In this document: piece after piece, positions 38,328 to 49,509 of the stretch
Layout of the letters: each line of letters opens with the position of its first letter
Position numbering within the stretch: position 1 is the stretch's first letter
DNA from: Nitrosovibrio sp. Nv4
GTDB lineage: Bacteria > Pseudomonadota > Gammaproteobacteria > Burkholderiales > SG8-39
Direction: 5' to 3'
Assembly (NCBI GenBank): GCA_945906765.1
Contig: CAMDRF010000005.1
Location: forward strand, 1 to 62,320
DNA length: 62,320 nucleotides
Position numbers and translations under genes: made by a program
The notes under the pieces: generated by a model
What the model was told of the DNA's origin: nothing
What the model saw: only the letters and a program-made list of their open reading frames with translations
Database searches by the model: none

Positions 38328-40027
38328 TTTTTCTTCTGCGGTGGCAGGTCGGTGCAGACGCCTTCGAACAGTTCCGCCGCCATGCCGACCGATTCACCGA
38401 GCGTCGGATGCGGATGGATGGTCTTGCCGATATCGGTGGCGTCAGCCCCCATCTCTACCGCAAGCGCGATCTCGCTGATCAGGTCGCCGGCGCCCGTGCC
38501 GACGATGCCACCGCCCACGATGCGGTGCGTCTCGGTATCGAATATCAGCTTGGTGAAACCTTCGTCGCGGGCATTGGCAATGGCACGCCCCGACGCGGCC
38601 CAGGGAAATTTCGCAACGCCGACCTTTCGTCCCGACTTCTTCGTCTCATCCTCGGTGACACCCACCCAGGCGATCTCCGGGTCGGTGTAGGCAACGGAGG
38701 GCACGACACGCGCATCGAAATGGGACTTGAGGCCCGCGGCGGCTTCCGCCGCCACGTGCCCCTCGTGGACGGCTTTGTGCGCGAGCATCGGATTGCCTGC
38801 GATGTCGCCGATCGCGAAGATGTTCGGTGCGTTGGTGCGCATCTGCGAGTCCACGGGGATGAAGCCCCGCTCGTTCACCGCGACGCCCGCCTTGTCGGCG
38901 CCGATCGTCTTCCCGTTCGGCGTGCGCCCGACCGAGACGAGGATCATGTCGTAGATTCCCGGCTCGCCCTGGTCGAAGGAGATCTTGATGCCTTCCTTCG
39001 TTGCCTCGGCCTTGGTGGTCTTCGTCTTCAGCATCACGCGGTCAAAGCGCGAGGCATTGAATTTCTGCCAGACCGAGACCAGGTCCCGGTCGGCGCCGAG
39101 CATCAAACCATCCAGCATCTCCACCACGTCCAGGCGCGCACCCAGCGTCGAATAGACAGTGCCCATCTCCAGGCCGATGATGCCGCCGCCGATGACGAGC
39201 AGCCTCTTGGGCTGGCTGCGCAACTCCAGCGCACCGGTCGAATCCACGATGCGCGGATCGTCTGGGAGGAATGGAAGGTTCGCCGCCTGCGAACCTGCCG
39301 CAATGATGGCATTGGCGAAACTGATTTTCTTGCCGTCAACTTCAATTGAATTCTTCCCGACAAACTTTCCGACACCCTGAACAACGGTGACTTTGCGCAT
39401 CTTCGCCATCGAAGCAAGGCCGCCGGTGAGCTTGCCGACCACTTTGCCCTTGAAGGCGCGCAGCTTGTCGAGGTCGATCTTCGGTTCACCGAAGGAAATG
39501 CCGTGCTCGGAGAGCTCGTTTGCGGCGTCCATGATCGCCGCGGTATGCAGCAGCGCCTTGGAAGGAATGCAGCCGACGTTCAGGCACACGCCGCCGAGCA
39601 CCGGATAGCGCTCGACCAGGATCGTCTTCAGGCCCAGGTCGGCGGCACGGAATGCGGCGGAGTAGCCGCCCGGCCCGGATCCGAGCACCAGCATGTCGCA
39701 ATCGAAATCCGCTTTGGCGGCGACCGGAGGCGGCGCGGGTTTGGGAGCTTCCTTTTTTGCCTCCCGGGTGGATTCCTGTTTCGATTCCCCGGATTGAAGA
39801 TTGAGAATCAAGGAACCCTCGGATACCTTGTCCCCGAGCTTCACCGCGATCGACTGCACCACGCCCGCCTCGGGCGCAGGGATCTCCATGGTCGCCTTGT
39901 CCGATTCCAGCGAGATGAGTGACTGCTCCTTCGCCACCGCGTCACCGGGCTTGACCAGTATTTCGATGACTTCGATATTCTTGAAGTCGCCGATATCGGG
40001 AACCTTCACCTCCACGAGCCCGGCCAT
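38324..40027 (-). CDS. lpdA: Dihydrolipoyl dehydrogenase with N-terminal lipoyl domain (PDH E3)
   Basis: 567 residues, about 90 longer than plain E3. Residues 1 to about 80 form a lipoyl domain with the lipoylated lysine in [15 protein letters not shown]. An Ala/Pro/Lys linker follows, then the FAD enzyme: [18 protein letters not shown], the redox disulfide [15 protein letters not shown], and the C-terminal [10 protein letters not shown]. Third gene of the aceE-aceF-lpdA operon, starting directly after aceF. E3 with its own lipoyl domain is known from Betaproteobacteria and Neisseria. Confidence 0.95.
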   Translation of the reverse strand: MAGLVEVKVPDIGDFKNIEVIEILVKPGDAVAKEQSLISLESDKATMEIPAPEAGVVQSIAVKLGDKVSEGSLILNLQSGESKQESTREAKKEAPKPAPPPVAAKADFDCDMLVLGSGPGGYSAAFRAADLGLKTILVERYPVLGGVCLNVGCIPSKALLHTAAIMDAANELSEHGISFGEPKIDLDKLRAFKGKVVGKLTGGLASMAKMRKVTVVQGVGKFVGKNSIEVDGKKISFANAIIAAGSQAANLPFLPDDPRIVDSTGALELRSQPKRLLVIGGGIIGLEMGTVYSTLGARLDVVEMLDGLMLGADRDLVSVWQKFNASRFDRVMLKTKTTKAEATKEGIKISFDQGEPGIYDMILVSVGRTPNGKTIGADKAGVAVNERGFIPVDSQMRTNAPNIFAIGDIAGNPMLAHKAVHEGHVAAEAAAGLKSHFDARVVPSVAYTDPEIAWVGVTEDETKKSGRKVGVAKFPWAASGRAIANARDEGFTKLIFDTETHRIVGGGIVGTGAGDLISEIALAVEMGADATDIGKTIHPHPTLGESVGMAAELFEGVCTDLPPQKKK

Positions 40028-41335
40028 CTAGAGCAGCGTCCGGCGGATATCGGAGAGCACGTTCGCCAGGTAGGCGGTGAAGCGCGCCGCGAGCGCGCCG
40101 TCGATCACCCGGTGGTCGTAGGACAGGGCGAGCGGCAGCATCAAGCGGGCATTGAAGATGTCTTTGCCTTTTTCATCTTTTCCGGAATAGACGGGTCGAA
40201 AAACGGAACGTGAAACACCGAGGATCGCCACCTCGGGCGCGTTGATGATCGGCGTGAAAGCGCTGCCGCCGATCCCGCCCAGGCTCGAGATCGAGAAGGT
40301 GCCGCCCTGCATGTCGCCGGCCTTCAACTTCTTGTCGCGCGCCAGTTTGGAGATTTCGGCGAGTTCCTTCGCCAGATCGAACACGCCCTTGCGGTCGGCG
40401 TCGCGCACCACCGGCACCATCAGCCCCTCGGGCGTGTCGACCGCGACGCCGATGTGGAAGTACTTCTTCAGCACCAGGTTCTCGCCGCTCTTGTCCAGAG
40501 AGGCATTGAAATCGGGAAACTGCCGCAGCGCGGTGACGCTCGCCTTGATGAGGAAGGCGAGCATCGTCAGCTTGAAGCCCTGCTTCTCGGTCTCCGCGGT
40601 ATTCGATTTGCGGAATGCCTCGAGCTCGGTGATGTCGGCTTCGTCGAACTGCGTGACGTGCGGGATCATCACCCAGTTACGGTGCAGGTTCGCGGCCGAC
40701 AGCTTCTTGATACGCGAGCGGGCTTTGAGCTCGATCGGGCCGAACTTGCCGAAATCCACGTCCGGCCAGGGCAGCAGGTCCAGCCCGCCGCCCCTGCCGG
40801 CCGGCGCAAGGGCCGCAGGTTTGCCAGCCGCATTTCCCGCGATAACGCCTTTCACGTAGGCTTGGACGTCTTCAGCGAGTATGCGGCCCTTGGGACCGCT
40901 GCCCCGCACGCGGCCGAGATCGACGCCCAGCTCGCGCGCGAACTTGCGGATGGAAGGGCTCGCGTGCGGCAGCGCGGTCACCGCGTCCTTGGGTTCGGAA
41001 GGAACAGGCTCGACGCGCGTGACGACGGAGGAAGGCGGAGGACTTTCTTTTTTCGGTAGAGGTTTTGTCTCGACTGCTTTTTCAACCACCACGGGCGCCA
41101 CGCCGTCGGCCTCCATCGTCAGCAAGACCGAGCCTTCCGACACCTTGTCGCCCACCTTGATCTTCAACTCCTTCACCACACCGGCTTCGGGCGAAGGGAT
41201 TTCCATGGTCGCCTTGTCGGATTCCAGCGACACCAGCGACTGCTCCTTGGCGACGGTGTCGCCGGGTTTGACCAGGATTTCGATCACCTCGACTTCCTTG
41301 AAGTCGCCGATGTCGGGAACCAGGACGTTCTTCAT
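40028..41335 (-). CDS. aceF: Pyruvate dehydrogenase E2, dihydrolipoamide acetyltransferase
   Basis: 435 residues with one lipoyl domain (lysine in [15 protein letters not shown]), a linker, a peripheral subunit-binding domain (SIRKFARELGVDLGRVRGSG) and the catalytic domain ending with SYDHRVIDGALAARF, which carries the active-site histidine. Many proteobacterial E2 chains have two or three lipoyl domains; here the second seems to be supplied by the E3 gene next door. It overlaps aceE by 4 bases. Confidence 0.95.
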   Translation of the reverse strand: MKNVLVPDIGDFKEVEVIEILVKPGDTVAKEQSLVSLESDKATMEIPSPEAGVVKELKIKVGDKVSEGSVLLTMEADGVAPVVVEKAVETKPLPKKESPPPSSVVTRVEPVPSEPKDAVTALPHASPSIRKFARELGVDLGRVRGSGPKGRILAEDVQAYVKGVIAGNAAGKPAALAPAGRGGGLDLLPWPDVDFGKFGPIELKARSRIKKLSAANLHRNWVMIPHVTQFDEADITELEAFRKSNTAETEKQGFKLTMLAFLIKASVTALRQFPDFNASLDKSGENLVLKKYFHIGVAVDTPEGLMVPVVRDADRKGVFDLAKELAEISKLARDKKLKAGDMQGGTFSISSLGGIGGSAFTPIINAPEVAILGVSRSVFRPVYSGKDEKGKDIFNARLMLPLALSYDHRVIDGALAARFTAYLANVLSDIRRTLL

Positions 41336-44034
41336 ACGGCGGTCGGGTCCGGCTTGTCGGGGTCGATGCCGTACTTCTTGATCGCGTCAGCGACCGTTTT
41401 CGCCTTGCCCTCGCCTGAATCGGCCAGCGCCTTCAGCGCCGCGATGGCGATGAAGGTGCGGTTCACCTCGAAGAAGTGGCGCAGCTTGGCGCGCGAATCG
41501 GAGCGGCCGAAGCCATCCGTCCCAAGCACCTTGTAGACCCGGTCTTTCGGCATGAACGGGCGGATCTGGTCGGCGAAGGTTTTAATGTAGTCGCTGGCCG
41601 CGATCACCGGGCCGGCGCGCTTCTCCAGGTACTGCGTGACGTAGGGCACGCGCGCCTTGGCCTCCGGATGCAGCAGGTTCCAGCGCTCAGCGGCGAGGCC
41701 GTCGCGCCGCAGTTCGGTGAAGCTGGTCGCGCTCCAGATGTCGGCGGCCACGTCCCAGTCTTTCTCCAGCAACTCGGCCGCCGCAACCACTTCGCGCAGG
41801 ATGGTTCCCGAGCCGAGCATCTGGACCCGCTGCTTCGCTTTGAATTTCGATTCCTTCAATGAATAGAGACCTTTCAGGATCCCCTGCTCCGCCCCTTCGG
41901 GCAGCGCGGGATGCTCGTAATTCTCGTTCATCAGGGTGATGTAGTAGTACACGTCCTCCTGGTTCCCGACCATGCGGCGCAGGCCGTCATGGATGATCAC
42001 GGCAAGCTCGTAGCCGTAGGTCGGGTCGTAGGAGACGCAGTTCGGGATGACCGAGGAAAGGATGTGCGAGTGGCCGTCCTCGTGCTGCAGGCCTTCGCCG
42101 TTGAGCGTGGTGCGCCCCGCGGTGGCGCCCAGCAGGAAGCCGCGCGCCCGCTGGTCGGCCGCCGCCCAGGCGAGGTCGCCGATCCTCTGCATGCCGAACA
42201 TCGAATAGAAGATGTAAAACGGTACTGTGACCTGGTTCGAGTGGCTGTAGGAAGTCGCCGCCGCGATCCAGGAGCACATCGCACCCGCCTCGTTGATGCC
42301 TTCCTCGAGGATCTGGCCCTGCTTGTCCTCGCGGTAGAACATCACCTGGTCCTTGTCGACGGGCTCGTACTTCTGGCCCTCGGGCGCGAAAATACCGAGC
42401 TGCCGGAACATGCCTTCCATGCCGAAGGTGCGTGCTTCGTCGGGCACGATCGGCACGATGCGCTTGCCGAGTTCCTTGTCGCGCACCAGCGCGGTGAGGA
42501 TGCGCACGAACGCCATGGTGGTCGAGATCTCGCGGCCTTCGCCCGAACCCTTCAGCACCGGCTCGAAGCTCGAGAGCGGCGGCACGGCCAGTGCCGCCTC
42601 CGCCTTCGGCCGGCGTTGCGGGAGGAAACCACCCAGCGCCTTGCGATGCTCCAGCAGGTACTTCATCTCCGGCGAATCGGCCGGTGGAATGTAGAACGGC
42701 AGCTTCTCGAGCTGGTCGTCGGGAATCGGGATGTTGAAGCGGTCGCGCATCTCCTTGATGGTCGCGAGATCCACCTTCTTCAGCTGGTGGGTGGGGTTCT
42801 TGGACTGGCCCTGCTTGCCCATGCCGTAGCCCTTGATGGTCTTGGCGAGAATCACCGTGGGCTGGCCCTTGTGCTTCGCCGCCGCGGCGTAGGCGGCGTA
42901 GATCTTGTGCGGATCGTGCCCGCCGCGGTTCAGGCGCCAGATGTCCTCGTCGCTCATGCGCGAAACCATCTCCAGTACCTTGGGATGCTTGCCGAAGAAG
43001 TGCTTGCGCACGAAGGCGCCGTCGTTGGCCTTGAAATTCTGGTACTCGCCGTCGACGGTGTCCTCCATGATCTTGCGCAGGTGGCCGTCCTTGTCGCGCG
43101 CGAGCAGCGCGTCCCAGTAGCCGCCCCAGATGAGCTTGATCACGTTCCAGCCCGAACCGCGGAACTCGCCCTCCAGTTCCTGGATGATCTTGCCGTTGCC
43201 GCGCACCGGGCCGTCCAGGCGCTGCAGGTTGCAGTTGACGATGAAAATCAGGTTGTCGAGTTTCTCGCGCGCCGCCATGCCGATCGCGCCCAGCGATTCG
43301 GGCTCGTCCATCTCTCCGTCGCCGCAGAACACCCAGACTTTCCGGTTCTCGGTCTGGGCGTGCCCGCGCGCCTGCAGGTACTTGAGGTAGCGCGCCATGT
43401 AGATCGCCTGGATCGGCCCGAGGCCCATGGACACTGTCGGGAACTGCCAGTAGTCCGGCATCAGCCACGGATGCGGATAGGAAGACACGCCCTTGCCGTC
43501 CACCTCGCGCCGGAAACTCAGCAACTGCTCCTCGGTAAAGCGGCCCTCCAGCAGGCCGCGCGCATAGATGCCGGGTGACGAATGGCCCTGGAAATACACC
43601 AGGTCGCCGCCGTGTCCTCCGTTGGACGGGTCCCCCGTGGGCGCGTGCCAGAAATGGTTCTGGCCGATGCCGAACAGCGTACCCACCGAGGCGAAGCTGG
43701 CGATGTGGCCGCCCAGCTCGTCGTCGTTCTTGTTGGCGCGCGCCACCATCACCATCGCGTTCCAGCGGCAATAGGAACGGATGCGCTCTTCCAGCGCCGG
43801 GTCGCCCGGCGAGCGCTCTTCCATGTGCGCCGGTATGGTGTTGACGTAGGGCGTGTGCGCGCTGTACGGCAGGGTGACGCCCGAGGTGCGCGCCTTCTCG
43901 GTCAGCTTCTCGATCAGGTAATGCGCGCGCTCGCCCCCCTCGCGCTCGAGCACCGCTTCGAGCGCGTCCAGCCATTCTTGGGTTTCCAGGCTGTCGGAAT
44001 CGTTGGCCGCGGGTTGTTGCGGGACGGCGGACAT
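41332..44034 (-). CDS. aceE: Pyruvate dehydrogenase E1, homodimeric type
   Basis: 900 residues, the thiamine-diphosphate decarboxylase of the pyruvate dehydrogenase complex. The cofactor motif runs from FCGDGEMDEPESLGAIG to IFIVNCNLQRLDGPVRGNGK. FRGSGWNVIKLIWG and TIKGYGMGKQGQSKNPTHQ are also typical of AceE. The ATG has an AGGAGG ribosome site. It leads the operon aceE-aceF-lpdA-rpiA and diverges from folD across 68 bases; overlapping TATAAA (minus, 44090-44095) and TATAGT (plus, 44092-44097) might be the two -10 elements. Confidence 0.97.
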   Translation of the reverse strand: MSAVPQQPAANDSDSLETQEWLDALEAVLEREGGERAHYLIEKLTEKARTSGVTLPYSAHTPYVNTIPAHMEERSPGDPALEERIRSYCRWNAMVMVARANKNDDELGGHIASFASVGTLFGIGQNHFWHAPTGDPSNGGHGGDLVYFQGHSSPGIYARGLLEGRFTEEQLLSFRREVDGKGVSSYPHPWLMPDYWQFPTVSMGLGPIQAIYMARYLKYLQARGHAQTENRKVWVFCGDGEMDEPESLGAIGMAAREKLDNLIFIVNCNLQRLDGPVRGNGKIIQELEGEFRGSGWNVIKLIWGGYWDALLARDKDGHLRKIMEDTVDGEYQNFKANDGAFVRKHFFGKHPKVLEMVSRMSDEDIWRLNRGGHDPHKIYAAYAAAAKHKGQPTVILAKTIKGYGMGKQGQSKNPTHQLKKVDLATIKEMRDRFNIPIPDDQLEKLPFYIPPADSPEMKYLLEHRKALGGFLPQRRPKAEAALAVPPLSSFEPVLKGSGEGREISTTMAFVRILTALVRDKELGKRIVPIVPDEARTFGMEGMFRQLGIFAPEGQKYEPVDKDQVMFYREDKQGQILEEGINEAGAMCSWIAAATSYSHSNQVTVPFYIFYSMFGMQRIGDLAWAAADQRARGFLLGATAGRTTLNGEGLQHEDGHSHILSSVIPNCVSYDPTYGYELAVIIHDGLRRMVGNQEDVYYYITLMNENYEHPALPEGAEQGILKGLYSLKESKFKAKQRVQMLGSGTILREVVAAAELLEKDWDVAADIWSATSFTELRRDGLAAERWNLLHPEAKARVPYVTQYLEKRAGPVIAASDYIKTFADQIRPFMPKDRVYKVLGTDGFGRSDSRAKLRHFFEVNRTFIAIAALKALADSGEGKAKTVADAIKKYGIDPDKPDPTAV

Positions 44035-44102
44035 AATTTCCTCCTGCGCAATCTCTTGTAGAGAGCAATCGGATCTTGAAACGGGGTGATTTATAGTATG
44101 CC

Positions 44103-44954
44103 ATGGCCGCCACAGTCATCGATGGAAAATCGCTCGCCGCGGCGACGCGCGCGTCACTGAAAAGCCGGATCGATGCGCTCGCAGCCCGTGGGCTGCGCCC
44201 CGGACTCGCCGCGATCCTCGCGGGGGCCGACCCGGCGTCGCGCGTCTATGTGCGAAACAAGGTGCGCGCCTCCGAGGAAACCGGCGTGCGTTCCGAAGTC
44301 CACGAATTTCCTGCGGACGTTTCCGAGGGCGCGCTCCTGGAACGGCTGGCGCAGCTGAACGCGGATCCGCGGGTGCACGGAATCCTGGTGCAACTGCCGC
44401 TGCCGCGGCAGCTCGCGGCAGACCGGGTGCTGGCCGCCGTGTCGCCCGCGAAAGACGTCGACGGCTTGCATGCCGTGAACCTCGGCGCGCTGCTGCAGGG
44501 GCGCCCGGGATTCATCCCTGGAACAGCTGCCGGCGTAATGCGGCTGCTCGAGCACGCCGGCGTGCCGCTGGCTGGCCGGCAGGCGGTGATCGTCGGCCGC
44601 TCGACCATCGTCGGCAAGCCGCTAGCGCTGCTGCTCTTGCAAAAGGACGCCACCGTCACCATCTGTCATTCGAAGACGCGCGGGCTTGCGGCGACCACCA
44701 GGCAGGCCGACATCCTGATTGCCGCGGTAGGGCGCGCGAAACTCATCACGGCGGAGATGGTCAAACCGGGGGCCTGCGTCATCGACGTCGGCGTGAATCG
44801 GCTGCCGGACGGGAAACTTGCCGGAGACGTGGATTTCGCCGCGGTGAAGGAAGTAGCCGGGAACATCACCCCGGTTCCAGGCGGCGTCGGCCCGATGACC
44901 GTCGCCATGTTGATCGTGAACACTGTGCGTGCTGCGGAGTTGTCAATTGAATAA
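44103..44954 (+). CDS. folD: Methylenetetrahydrofolate dehydrogenase/cyclohydrolase
   Basis: 283 residues, bifunctional one-carbon enzyme. YVRNKVRASEETGV holds the catalytic lysine region. HGILVQLPLPRQL, DGLHAVNLG, IVGRSTIVGKPLALLLL and ITPVPGGVGPMTVAMLI are all standard. If the TATAGT at 44092-44097 is the -10, the message is nearly leaderless. Confidence 0.96.
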   Translation: MAATVIDGKSLAAATRASLKSRIDALAARGLRPGLAAILAGADPASRVYVRNKVRASEETGVRSEVHEFPADVSEGALLERLAQLNADPRVHGILVQLPLPRQLAADRVLAAVSPAKDVDGLHAVNLGALLQGRPGFIPGTAAGVMRLLEHAGVPLAGRQAVIVGRSTIVGKPLALLLLQKDATVTICHSKTRGLAATTRQADILIAAVGRAKLITAEMVKPGACVIDVGVNRLPDGKLAGDVDFAAVKEVAGNITPVPGGVGPMTVAMLIVNTVRAAELSIE

Positions 44955-46974
44955 TCCTCTATTAGATTTTTCCGGTCTGCCGCGCTTCGCGGATATCAAA
45001 CCTGAGCACGTCGCGCCGGCAATGGAACAACTTCTGGCCGAAGCATGCGCGGCGATGCACCGGGCCGAAGAAGCGCCGGCGACATGGGAACAATTCGTGC
45101 GGCCGCTGGAAGATGCGACCGAACGCCTGTCGCGGGCTTGGGGGCAGGTGGAGCACCTGCACGCGGTGCTCGACAGCCCCGCATTGCGCGAGGCCTACAA
45201 CGCCGGCCTGCCGAAAATCACGCAGTTCTGGACCGAACTGGGCCAGAACCAGCTGTTGTTCGAAAAGTACCGTACGCTGAAAGACTCTCCCGAATTGGCG
45301 CAGTTCCCGCCCGCGCGCAGGAAGCTGGTGGACAACGCGCTGCGCGACTTCCGTCTTGGCGGGGCGGAGCTTGCCGCCGAGGTCAAGCCGCGCTACGCCG
45401 CGATCCAGGAGGAACTCGCTTTGCTGTCGGCGAAATTTTCCGAGAACGTGCTGGACGCGACCAACGCGTATTCAATCGTGATCGAGGACCAGAAACGCCT
45501 TGCGGGAGTACCTGCCGACGACTTGCAAGCCGCGCGGGAGGCGGCAAAAAAAGACGGCAAGCAGGGATGGAAGTTCAATCTTCAGATGCCATCGTATTTT
45601 CCGGTCATGCAGTACGCGCAAGACCGCGCGCTGCGCGAGACGCTGTACCGCGCGAGCGCGACGCGAGCCGCCGAATTCGGCAAGCCCGAGTGGGACAACA
45701 CGCCGCTGATCGGACGCATCCTAAGTCTGCGCAAGGAGGACGCGGCGCTGCTCGGCTACCCCAATTTCGCCGAGGTGTCGCTCGAGCCGAAAATGGCGCG
45801 GACGCCGCAGCAGGTGATCGAATTCCTGCGCGACCTGGCGGACCGCGCCCGGCCCTTCGCCGAACGCGATCTGGAGGAACTGCACGGCTTCGCCAGCAAG
45901 GAACTCGGCCTCGAAAAACTCGAGGCCTGGGACATTGCGTACGCCTCGGAGAAGCTGCGCGCGAAGCGCTATGCGTTCTCGGACCAGGAAGTGAAGCAGT
46001 ATTTCCCCGAAGACCAGGTCGTGCCGGGAATGTTCAAACTGGTCGAAACGATCTACGGCATCCACATTGCCGAATCCAAGGCGCCGCTGTGGCATGGCGA
46101 CGTGCGCTTTTTCGACATCCGCAGCGCGAACCGCGAATTGATCGGCCGCTTTTACGTCGACCTCTACGCGCGCGCGACCAAGCGCGGCGGCGCGTGGATG
46201 GACGGGGCGATATCACGCCGCCGGCTGGATGCAGGCATCCAGGTCCCGGTCGCCTATCTGAACTGCAACTTTTCGGGACCCGTGGGCGGCAGGCCGGCAT
46301 TGTTCACGCATGACGACGTGATCACGCTGTTCCACGAGTTCGGCCATGGGCTGCACCACCTGCTGACGCGCGTCGAAGACCTTGGCGTGGCCGGCATCAA
46401 CGGCGTGGAGTGGGACGCGGTCGAACTGCCGAGCCAATTCATGGAGAACTTCTGCTGGGAGTGGGAAGTGCTCAAGCACATGACCCGCCACATCGACTCG
46501 GGGAAAACACTGCCGCGCGCGCTCTACGACAAGATGCTGGCGGCGAAGAATTTTCAGTCAGGCCTGGCCACCCTGCGCCAGATCGAGTTCGCGCTGTTCG
46601 ACATGCGGTTGCATTCGGAGTTCGATCCGGAATCCGGCCGCGCCGCGCTCGATCTGCTCGACGAAGTACGGCGCGAGGTTGCGCTGCTGGTGCCGCCCGC
46701 CTGGAACCGCTTCCCGAACAGCTTTTCGCACATCTTCGCAGGCGGCTACGCCGCGGGCTACTACAGCTACAAGTGGGCCGAAGTTCTCTCGGCGGATGCG
46801 TACAGCCTGTTCGAAGAAAAAGGCGTGCTCAACCCGGAGGCGGGAAGCAGGTTCCGCGACGAAATCCTCGCCGTTGGCGGCAGCCGTCCGGCGGCGGATT
46901 CGTTCCGCGCCTTCCGCGGACGCGAACCACGCGTGGACGCGCTTCTCAGGCACAGCGGCATGCTGCCCGCTTGA
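44947..46974 (+). CDS. prlC: M3 family oligopeptidase A
   Basis: Zinc metallopeptidase that degrades peptides, including cleaved signal peptides, in the cytoplasm. From the TTG at 44947 it is 675 residues. The zinc motif HEFGH is at about residues 463-467 in [20 protein letters not shown], followed by the downstream glutamate region [35 protein letters not shown] is another family mark. The TTG start ([14 protein letters not shown]) fits relatives and overlaps folD by 8 bases; a GTG at 44929 is the alternative. Confidence 0.93.
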   Translation: MNNPLLDFSGLPRFADIKPEHVAPAMEQLLAEACAAMHRAEEAPATWEQFVRPLEDATERLSRAWGQVEHLHAVLDSPALREAYNAGLPKITQFWTELGQNQLLFEKYRTLKDSPELAQFPPARRKLVDNALRDFRLGGAELAAEVKPRYAAIQEELALLSAKFSENVLDATNAYSIVIEDQKRLAGVPADDLQAAREAAKKDGKQGWKFNLQMPSYFPVMQYAQDRALRETLYRASATRAAEFGKPEWDNTPLIGRILSLRKEDAALLGYPNFAEVSLEPKMARTPQQVIEFLRDLADRARPFAERDLEELHGFASKELGLEKLEAWDIAYASEKLRAKRYAFSDQEVKQYFPEDQVVPGMFKLVETIYGIHIAESKAPLWHGDVRFFDIRSANRELIGRFYVDLYARATKRGGAWMDGAISRRRLDAGIQVPVAYLNCNFSGPVGGRPALFTHDDVITLFHEFGHGLHHLLTRVEDLGVAGINGVEWDAVELPSQFMENFCWEWEVLKHMTRHIDSGKTLPRALYDKMLAAKNFQSGLATLRQIEFALFDMRLHSEFDPESGRAALDLLDEVRREVALLVPPAWNRFPNSFSHIFAGGYAAGYYSYKWAEVLSADAYSLFEEKGVLNPEAGSRFRDEILAVGGSRPAADSFRAFRGREPRVDALLRHSGMLPA

Positions 46975-46993
46975 TTGTTTATTCGTGCACCGG

Positions 46994-47758
46994 ATGAAAC
47001 TTGCGACGTGGAACGTCAATTCGCTAAAGGTTCGCCTGCCGCACCTGATCGACTGGCTTGCGCGGGCGCAGCCGGATATTGTCTGCCTGCAGGAACTCAA
47101 GCTCGAGGACGCGAAATTTCCGCGCGCGGAGCTGGAAGCCGCGGGCTACCAGTCCGCCTTCTCCGGCCAGAAAACCTACAACGGCGTGGCGATACTTTCG
47201 CGCTCGCCGCTGCTCGACGTGAGCACGGGAATTCCCGGCTTCCAGGACGAGCAAAAGCGCGTCATCGCGGCCACGGCGGGCGGCCTGCGCGTGATCGGCG
47301 TCTACTGCCCGAACGGACAGGCGGTGGGTTCCGACAAGTACGCCTACAAGTTGAGCTGGTTCGCGGCGCTCAAGGATTACCTCGCCGGCGAGTTGCGGCG
47401 CCATCCCCGCGTCGCGGTCGCGGGGGACTTCAACGTCGCGCCGGAAGACCGGGACGTGCACGATCCGAAGGCATGGGAAGGCCAGATACTCGTCTCGGCG
47501 CCGGAGCGCTCGGCCTGGCGCGCGCTACTTGAATTGGGCCTGAGCGATTCGTTCCGCCTGTTCGAGCAGGCGGAGAAAATCTACTCCTGGTGGGATTACC
47601 GGATGCTGGGCTTTCGGCGCAATGCCGGCCTGCGCATAGACCATGTCCTGGTCTCGGCTGAACTGGCGCAGCGTTGCACCGCCAGCACGATCGACAAGGC
47701 GCCGCGCAAACTCGAGCGGCCCTCCGACCACGCGCCCGTGATCGCGGAATTTTCCTAA
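46994..47758 (+). CDS. xth: Exodeoxyribonuclease III
   Basis: 254 residues, AP endonuclease and 3' exonuclease of base-excision repair. The fold opens with [20 protein letters not shown]. Metal and catalytic residues are in [34 protein letters not shown] and the final [14 protein letters not shown]. The ATG is 20 bases after prlC, so the gene belongs to the folD-prlC-xth run. Confidence 0.95.
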   Translation: MKLATWNVNSLKVRLPHLIDWLARAQPDIVCLQELKLEDAKFPRAELEAAGYQSAFSGQKTYNGVAILSRSPLLDVSTGIPGFQDEQKRVIAATAGGLRVIGVYCPNGQAVGSDKYAYKLSWFAALKDYLAGELRRHPRVAVAGDFNVAPEDRDVHDPKAWEGQILVSAPERSAWRALLELGLSDSFRLFEQAEKIYSWWDYRMLGFRRNAGLRIDHVLVSAELAQRCTASTIDKAPRKLERPSDHAPVIAEFS

Positions 47759-47781
47759 CAGGGCGGTGAGGACGCCCTGTT
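47757..47781. terminator. Hairpin between convergent xth and aceB
   Basis: AACAGGGCG and CGCCCTGTT form a perfect 9-bp stem with a 7-base loop, exactly in the gap between two convergent genes. T-runs are weak on both sides. Probably a bidirectional terminator. Confidence 0.6.
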
Positions 47782-47789
47782 CCTGCTTA

Positions 47790-49388
47790 TCAGTCGATCA
47801 GCGCGTAGGCCGGGAGCGTAAGGAACTCGACGTAGTCGCCCGTGGTGATCTGCTCGAAGAGTCTGGCGCCCTCCTCGTACTTGCCCGCCTTCCAGGCTTC
47901 TTCGCCTAGATAAGCCTTCACCTTCGGCAGTTCTTCGGCGAGCAGGGTGCGGAACAGTTCGGCGCTCACCTTGCGGCCGTCGTCCAGTTTGCCCTTCTCC
48001 GAGCGTATCCACTGCCAGATCTGCGAGCGCGATATTTCGGCGGTGGCCGCGTCTTCCATCAGGTTGAACACCGGCACGCAGCCATTGCCCGCCAGCCAGG
48101 CGCCGAGGTACTGGATGCCCACCGAGATGTTGTTGCGCAGCCCTGCTTCCGTGATCGGCGCCTCGGGCTTGAAGTCCAGGAGATCCGCCGCGCCATAGTT
48201 CACGTCCGGGCGCTGGCGGCCGTACTGGTTCGCCTGCGGCATGTGCTTGTCGAAGATTTCCCTGGCGATCGGCACCAGCGCGGGATGCGCGACCCAGGTG
48301 CCGTCGCAGCCGTCGGTCACTTCCCGCAGCTTGTCCTGGCGCACCTTTTCCATCGCCGCTTCATTCGCCGCCGGGTCGTTCTTGATCGGTATCTGCGCCG
48401 CCATGCCGCCCATCGCGGGAGCGCCGCGGCGGTGGCAGGTCTTGACCAGCGTGAGCGCATAGGCGCGCATGAAGGGCGCGGTCATTGTTACCTGCGAGCG
48501 GTCCGCCAGGCAGAAATTCTCGTTCGAACGGAATTTCTTGATGCAGGAAAAAATGTAGTCCCAGCGGCCGATGTTGAGTCCCGCGGAATGATCCTTCAGC
48601 TCCCACAGGATTTCGTCCATTTCGAAGGCGGCAACCACTGTCTCGATGAGACAAGTTGCTTTTATTGTTCCGTTGGGTACGCCCAGAACATCCTGGGAAA
48701 AAACAAAAATATCATTCCACAGCCTCGCTTCGAGGTGCGATTCCATTTTCGGCAGGTAGAAGTACGGTCCGGAGCCGCGCGCGAGCAATTCCTTCGCGTT
48801 GTGAAAGAACAGCAGCGCGAAATCAAACAGGCCGCCCGCGACCGGCTTGCCGTCCACCGTCACGTGCTTTTCGTCGAGATGCCAGCCGCGCGGACGCGGG
48901 ATCAGCACCGCGGTTTTTTCGTTCAGCCGGTATTGCTTGCCGTTCTGCTCCAGGGAGATAGTGCGGCGCACCGCATCGCGAATGTTGATCTGCCCGTCGA
49001 TCATGTTGAACCAGGTCGGGCAATTGGCGTCCTCGAAGTCCGCCATGAAAGTGGAGGCGCCGCAATTGAGCGCGTTGATCACCATTTTGCGATCCGTCGG
49101 GCCGGTAATCTCGACCCGGCGGTCGAGCATGTTTTTCGGCTGCGGCGAAATTGTCCAGTCGGTATTGCGGATGCTTTTCGTTTCGGGCAGGAAGTCCGGC
49201 AGCTTGCCGGCATTGAATTCGCGTTGCCGCGCCGCACGGCTTCCGAGCAGTTCCTGGCGGCGCGCTTCGAACTGGCGATGCAGCTTCGCGACGAACGCGA
49301 GCGCTTCGGGCGTGAGGATCTGGGCAAACTCCGGCGTGATCCGCCCGGAAATGACCACGCCTTGAGAAAGTGAGGTCGGCATGTGCAT
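47790..49388 (-). CDS. aceB: Malate synthase A
   Basis: Glyoxylate + acetyl-CoA to malate, the second step of the glyoxylate shunt. 532 residues, normal for the A form. Diagnostic parts are [20 protein letters not shown], then [31 protein letters not shown] and [38 protein letters not shown] leads toward the C-terminal catalytic aspartate. Isocitrate lyase is not in the window. Confidence 0.95.
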   Translation of the reverse strand: MHMPTSLSQGVVISGRITPEFAQILTPEALAFVAKLHRQFEARRQELLGSRAARQREFNAGKLPDFLPETKSIRNTDWTISPQPKNMLDRRVEITGPTDRKMVINALNCGASTFMADFEDANCPTWFNMIDGQINIRDAVRRTISLEQNGKQYRLNEKTAVLIPRPRGWHLDEKHVTVDGKPVAGGLFDFALLFFHNAKELLARGSGPYFYLPKMESHLEARLWNDIFVFSQDVLGVPNGTIKATCLIETVVAAFEMDEILWELKDHSAGLNIGRWDYIFSCIKKFRSNENFCLADRSQVTMTAPFMRAYALTLVKTCHRRGAPAMGGMAAQIPIKNDPAANEAAMEKVRQDKLREVTDGCDGTWVAHPALVPIAREIFDKHMPQANQYGRQRPDVNYGAADLLDFKPEAPITEAGLRNNISVGIQYLGAWLAGNGCVPVFNLMEDAATAEISRSQIWQWIRSEKGKLDDGRKVSAELFRTLLAEELPKVKAYLGEEAWKAGKYEEGARLFEQITTGDYVEFLTLPAYALID

Positions 49389-49509
49389 TGCACCATTCTA
49401 GGCACGGAAATGGCGCATCGCAATATTAAACGTGCTGCAATGCCCGATTGCAGAGAAAAACCCGCAGGCGTAGTCTCGCCTCCCATAGTACGAGGCTTCA
49501 TTTCACATC

